Assembly (NCBI RefSeq): GCF_034720595.1
Contig: NZ_JAYESJ010000001.1
Coordinates: 3,250,001-3,314,000 of the forward strand
Origin: Rhizobium sp. CC-YZS058
Lineage (GTDB): Bacteria; Pseudomonadota; Alphaproteobacteria; Rhizobiales; Rhizobiaceae
Reading direction: 5' to 3'
Length of the DNA stretch: 64,000 nt
Shown: positions 61,108-64,000 of the stretch, piece after piece
Position numbering within the stretch: position 1 is the stretch's first letter
Layout: each line of letters begins with the position of its first letter
Program-made: the position numbers and the translations under genes
Notes under the pieces: model-generated
Databases searched by the model: none
What the model was told of the DNA's origin: nothing
The model's input: only the letters and a program-made list of their open reading frames with translations

Positions 61108-62340
61108 TCAGCCGCGAAGCGAGGGGTCGTCCGGCAGGGCGGCGCGGAAATGGGCAAGGCTGCCCTTGGCCTCCGCCCCCTCGCCCGAGAAGCGGGCGAG
61201 CAGCGGCCGCGGATCGGCGGCGTCCCATCCCGCGCGCATCTGGGTCTGGAGAAACCAGTCGGCGCCTCTCCTGCCGAGGACGAGGGAGAAGTCGATGCGG
61301 CGCTTCTCCACCTGCATCAGCTCCCGATAGAGCGCCGTAAAGGCTGCCGCCGAGGCTGCGGGCGTCTGCCGCGCGGCGGCCTGCATGGCGCGCGCACCCA
61401 TGGCGGCCGTGCCCGCCGCGTCATCGAGCATGGCATCCAGACGGGCCGTGGCTTCGGCGGGGCTCGCGGCCAGCCAGCCGCTGACGCCGGGCTCGATGAT
61501 GCAGCGCTCGGCCGGATTGTCGAAGGCGAGCGGCACCAGGCCGAGCGACATCGCCTCGACGAGACCGTTTTCCCCCGTGCCGTAATGTTGGGGCTGGAGG
61601 AGGTAGAGAAAGATGCCGGCCTCGCCGAGGCTTGCGGCGGGATCGGCCGTATGGCCCTTGAAGACGATGCGCTCCGGGTGGCGCATCGCCCGCGCGGCGG
61701 CGATGACCGCCCCATCCGGGTCTACACCGCCCCAGAGCGTGACCTCCACCGGGTGCGACAGCGCATCCACGACCTCGAAAAAGGCCGGGCTCATCTTGGC
61801 GAAATCGAGCGTGCCGAGCGAGGTGATGCGCTGCGGATGGCGCTCGGCCGCCGGCACCGATGGTGGAACGGGAAACCCGAAGCCGCTGCCGATGACGCGA
61901 AGCCGGTCGCGGACCTCTGCACCGAGCTCCGCCACCATGGCCTGCTGCAGCGAGCAGGGAGAGGTGAAGACGAAACGATCGACCGCGCCGAGAAGCGCCG
62001 CGGGGACGAAGGGCGCAAAGAGCCCGGAAATATGGCACCAGACGAGGCTGCGCAGCGGCGGTAGGTCGCTCCCGCACAGCGCGGCATAGAGACGGGGGTG
62101 GTTCCACCACTCGATCTGCACCACATCCGCCGCCGCCGCCGCGCGGCGAAGGGTGGCCGCATCCGGCGCGACAGTGATGCGCGCGCCGCTGGCCTCGATC
62201 TCATCGGCAAAACGCCGGTCGCGCGGAGGCTCGAGCAGGCAGTAGTGCCGCTCGATCGCCGGGTCGCTCGACGAACAAAGGGCGGCATGCGCCTTGCCGA
62301 CGCCGCCGCCCAGATGCGCTGCGATGTGCAGGACCTTCAT
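61108..62340 (-). CDS. GT4-like glycosyltransferase
   Basis: A 410-residue GT-B-fold protein. The N-terminal VLHIAAHLGGGVGKAHAAL is the glycine loop of family 4 enzymes, and the C-terminal half holds the EX7E-like donor site (GTGENGLVEAMSLGLVPLAF). The ATG overlaps the stop of the radical SAM gene (ATGA at 62337), so the two are coupled. It probably acts on a surface glycan. The last 80 residues are an extra tail without a known domain. Confidence 0.8.
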   Translation of the reverse strand: MKVLHIAAHLGGGVGKAHAALCSSSDPAIERHYCLLEPPRDRRFADEIEASGARITVAPDAATLRRAAAAADVVQIEWWNHPRLYAALCGSDLPPLRSLVWCHISGLFAPFVPAALLGAVDRFVFTSPCSLQQAMVAELGAEVRDRLRVIGSGFGFPVPPSVPAAERHPQRITSLGTLDFAKMSPAFFEVVDALSHPVEVTLWGGVDPDGAVIAAARAMRHPERIVFKGHTADPAASLGEAGIFLYLLQPQHYGTGENGLVEAMSLGLVPLAFDNPAERCIIEPGVSGWLAASPAEATARLDAMLDDAAGTAAMGARAMQAAARQTPAASAAAFTALYRELMQVEKRRIDFSLVLGRRGADWFLQTQMRAGWDAADPRPLLARFSGEGAEAKGSLAHFRAALPDDPSLRG

Positions 62341-63413
62341 TCGGCCGCGATAGGCGCCGGGATCCGCATGCCGCCGGGGGCACGGACGGCGGGATTGAGC
62401 GGCACGACCGCGCGGAAGCGCTCGAGCAGCATTTCGCGATAGGGGTCGATATTGTCCGGCAGGCAATGGGTCAGCTGGCCGCAATTGCCGCAGGTCTGAT
62501 TTTCGCAGCGGCGACCTTCCAGATGCTGGAGGCGCAGCGCGTTCATCGTGTCGGAGTTCCAGATCTCCTTCAGCGACTGGGTGCGCACATCGCCGATGAT
62601 CAGCTTGCGGCCCCAATCGAGGAAGCAGGAGGAGACGAGGCCATCGGCATTCACCGAGCAGCCGTAGAAGATATAGGGGCAGGTATCGGTGTTGCCGATC
62701 TCCTGCTGGTAGATGCCGGTCTGGATCTTGACGCCCGTATGCTTCTCAATATCGAATTCCGGCCAGCAGGGTGCGAAGTTCTCGATGAAGATGCGGTCGG
62801 CATAGTCGCCGAAGGTGTCGAAGAATTCCTGCTTCTGCGCTTCGGTGATCAGCTCGCCCGGGATCTTGATCGAGATTTCGCACTGGCCCTTGTTGTCGTA
62901 GAGCCACTTCACATTCTCGACGAAGGTCGGGAAATCGAAGTTGAAGCCGGTGAACTGGAGATACTGGTCCTTCGTCATGCCGTCGACGGAGATGTTGATC
63001 TTGTCGATGCCGGCGGCCAGAATCGGCGCCATGCGCTCGGGCGTGATGAAGGTGCCGTTGGTGGTCGTATCGATATATTCGACCCGGCCGCTCGCCTTGG
63101 CATAGGCGACCATGTCGGCGAAGCGCTTGTTGAGCAGCGGCTCGCCATCCTTGTACATGCGAAGGACCTTGATCGGCTTGTCGAAAGCGGCGAGGTCGTC
63201 GATCACCTTGGTGAAGACCTCATACTTCATCGCGCCCTGATACCGGCCGGTTTCGGCGATCATGTCGCGGTGCCCCGTGGGGCAGAAGGTGCATTTGAAA
63301 TTGCACGAGCTGGCCGGATCGACGAAGACGATGAACGGCGTTTCGAGCGGAATGACCGTTTCCAGCGCGGTGCGCCCGTCGAGATTGATGCGGGGCTTGA
63401 TTTCAGCTTTCAT
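62337..63413 (-). CDS. radical SAM/SPASM domain protein
   Basis: A 358-residue enzyme. The iron-sulfur cluster motif Cys-x3-Cys-x2-Cys is CNFKCTFC (Cys37, Cys41, Cys44). A C-terminal SPASM-type region has CPYIFYGCSVNADG, SSCFLDWG and CENQTCGNCGQLTHC for auxiliary clusters. I prefer the ATG at 63413 (GGAGA 7 bases upstream); an ATG at 63434 that overlaps the epimerase stop is the alternative. Similar proteins in sugar clusters carry out dehydration, epimerisation or methylthiolation-like steps. The substrate is unknown. Confidence 0.85.
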   Translation of the reverse strand: MKAEIKPRINLDGRTALETVIPLETPFIVFVDPASSCNFKCTFCPTGHRDMIAETGRYQGAMKYEVFTKVIDDLAAFDKPIKVLRMYKDGEPLLNKRFADMVAYAKASGRVEYIDTTTNGTFITPERMAPILAAGIDKINISVDGMTKDQYLQFTGFNFDFPTFVENVKWLYDNKGQCEISIKIPGELITEAQKQEFFDTFGDYADRIFIENFAPCWPEFDIEKHTGVKIQTGIYQQEIGNTDTCPYIFYGCSVNADGLVSSCFLDWGRKLIIGDVRTQSLKEIWNSDTMNALRLQHLEGRRCENQTCGNCGQLTHCLPDNIDPYREMLLERFRAVVPLNPAVRAPGGMRIPAPIAAE

Positions 63414-63433
63414 CGGCAGGTCTCCGGCGGCCA

Positions 63434-64000
63434 TCAGCCTTTGGAAAGGGCGTTGCAGTGACCGACGACCGCCGGCGGGTCGGTCGCGTTGAGCGGCGCC
63501 GTTCCGAACTCCAGCAGGTCGCGCCTGCCATAGTCGTCGGCGATACGCTCCGCGAGCTGGCGGATCGTCACGGCCTCACCAGAACAGATATTGATTGCGC
63601 CAGGCTGACCTGTGTCCACCACATCGGCGATCATCGCGCCGGCCGCAGCCACATCGAGAAAGTCGCGAACTTGCGTTCCCGCCGAAAGCTTCGCCACCTC
63701 GCCGCGTTCCAGCTGCTGGCGCAGATAGGGCACCAGCCGGCGCGGATGCTCGCCTTCGCCGAAGAGGTAGAAGAGCCGGCACCAGGAAAACCGCGTCCGG
63801 CGGCTGGCGAAGAAGGCCTCGAGCGTGAGGAAGCTCGACAGCTTGCAGGCGGCATAGAGGCTGGTCGGGCCGGTGGGCGCGTCGATGCTCAGACGGTCGC
63901 CCGGCAGCCGGTATTCGAAACAGGTGCCGACGCCGATGACATGGTCGACGCCCGCGGCCTCCGCCCCCTCGGCCAGCCGCAGCGTGCCGGCAAGACAGGC
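63434..64000 (-). CDS. NAD(P)-dependent sugar epimerase/dehydratase, C-terminal part (gene runs off the right edge)
   Basis: At least 188 C-terminal residues are coded up to the end of the window. The SDR active-site motif Tyr-x3-Lys is visible as SLYAACKLSS (nt about 63845-63875), followed by WCRLFYLFGEGEHPRRLVPYL and the VRDFLDVAAA and GAINICSGEAVTIRQL segments of extended SDRs acting on nucleotide sugars. Its stop overlaps the possible first ATG of the radical SAM gene. The start lies outside the window. Confidence 0.82.
   Translation of the reverse strand, partial: ACLAGTLRLAEGAEAAGVDHVIGVGTCFEYRLPGDRLSIDAPTGPTSLYAACKLSSFLTLEAFFASRRTRFSWCRLFYLFGEGEHPRRLVPYLRQQLERGEVAKLSAGTQVRDFLDVAAAGAMIADVVDTGQPGAINICSGEAVTIRQLAERIADDYGRRDLLEFGTAPLNATDPPAVVGHCNALSKG

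Overview
The window is a GC-rich stretch of an alphaproteobacterial chromosome. It is most likely from the Rhizobiaceae (Rhizobium/Agrobacterium group). The evidence is the run murA - DUF2948 - hisD - UPF0262 - low-MW phosphatase - infA - maf - yacG, a fused secDF, and an rkp capsule locus like that of Sinorhizobium. No species call is possible from sequence reading alone. I saw no insertion sequence, phage gene, CRISPR array or rRNA operon; one tRNA (Thr, GGT) is present.

Left part (1-9.2 kb): a sugar or polyol catabolic locus. It holds a truncated class II aldolase gene, a SorC/LsrR-type regulator, a PfkB kinase, an ABC importer with two different permeases, one double-domain ATPase and one periplasmic binding protein, and divergent dhaK-dhaL kinase genes that end in a strong terminator. 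Three matching 14-bp palindromes lie in front of the regulator/aldolase pair and between the importer and dhaKL, so one regulator probably controls the whole locus. From 9.3 to 13.9 kb a four-gene operon, each gene overlapping the next by ATGA, encodes two cytosine-deaminase-like amidohydrolases, a gamma-glutamyltransferase-like Ntn hydrolase and a CDA-fold deaminase. I know of no described pathway with this gene set.

Middle part (14-40.5 kb): a UvrD-like helicase, small conserved or unknown proteins, a DapA-like protein that has lost the Schiff-base lysine, tRNA-Thr, and the murA-hisD-infA-maf-yacG housekeeping run. That run is interrupted by a flippase-like protein and two polyprenyl-phosphate-type glycosyltransferases. 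Then come an allophanate hydrolase with a sigma-54-type promoter, a two-component system divergent from a secreted or anchored OB-fold protein with a Gly/Pro repeat tail, UDP-glucose dehydrogenase, and the Kup potassium transporter.

Right part (40.9-54.8 kb): an rkp-1-type capsule (K-antigen) locus. RkpA is a 2504-residue fatty-acid-synthase/PKS-like megasynthase (KS-AT-DH-pseudoMT/pseudoKR-ER-KR-ACP, no thioesterase). RkpG is an alpha-oxoamine-synthase-like PLP enzyme, RkpH an SDR, RkpI a membrane sulfatase/LtaS-fold protein, RkpJ a KpsS-like protein, and KpsF lies convergent. The set RkpA + RkpG + RkpH has the same enzyme logic as sphingoid-base and fumonisin biosynthesis, which is the most interesting biology in the window. 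The end of the window holds an Rrf2 regulator, a small-ORF cassette, secDF with a clear terminator, an orphan terminator that may mark a small RNA, and a surface-glycan cluster (two glycosyltransferases, a radical SAM/SPASM protein and a truncated epimerase).
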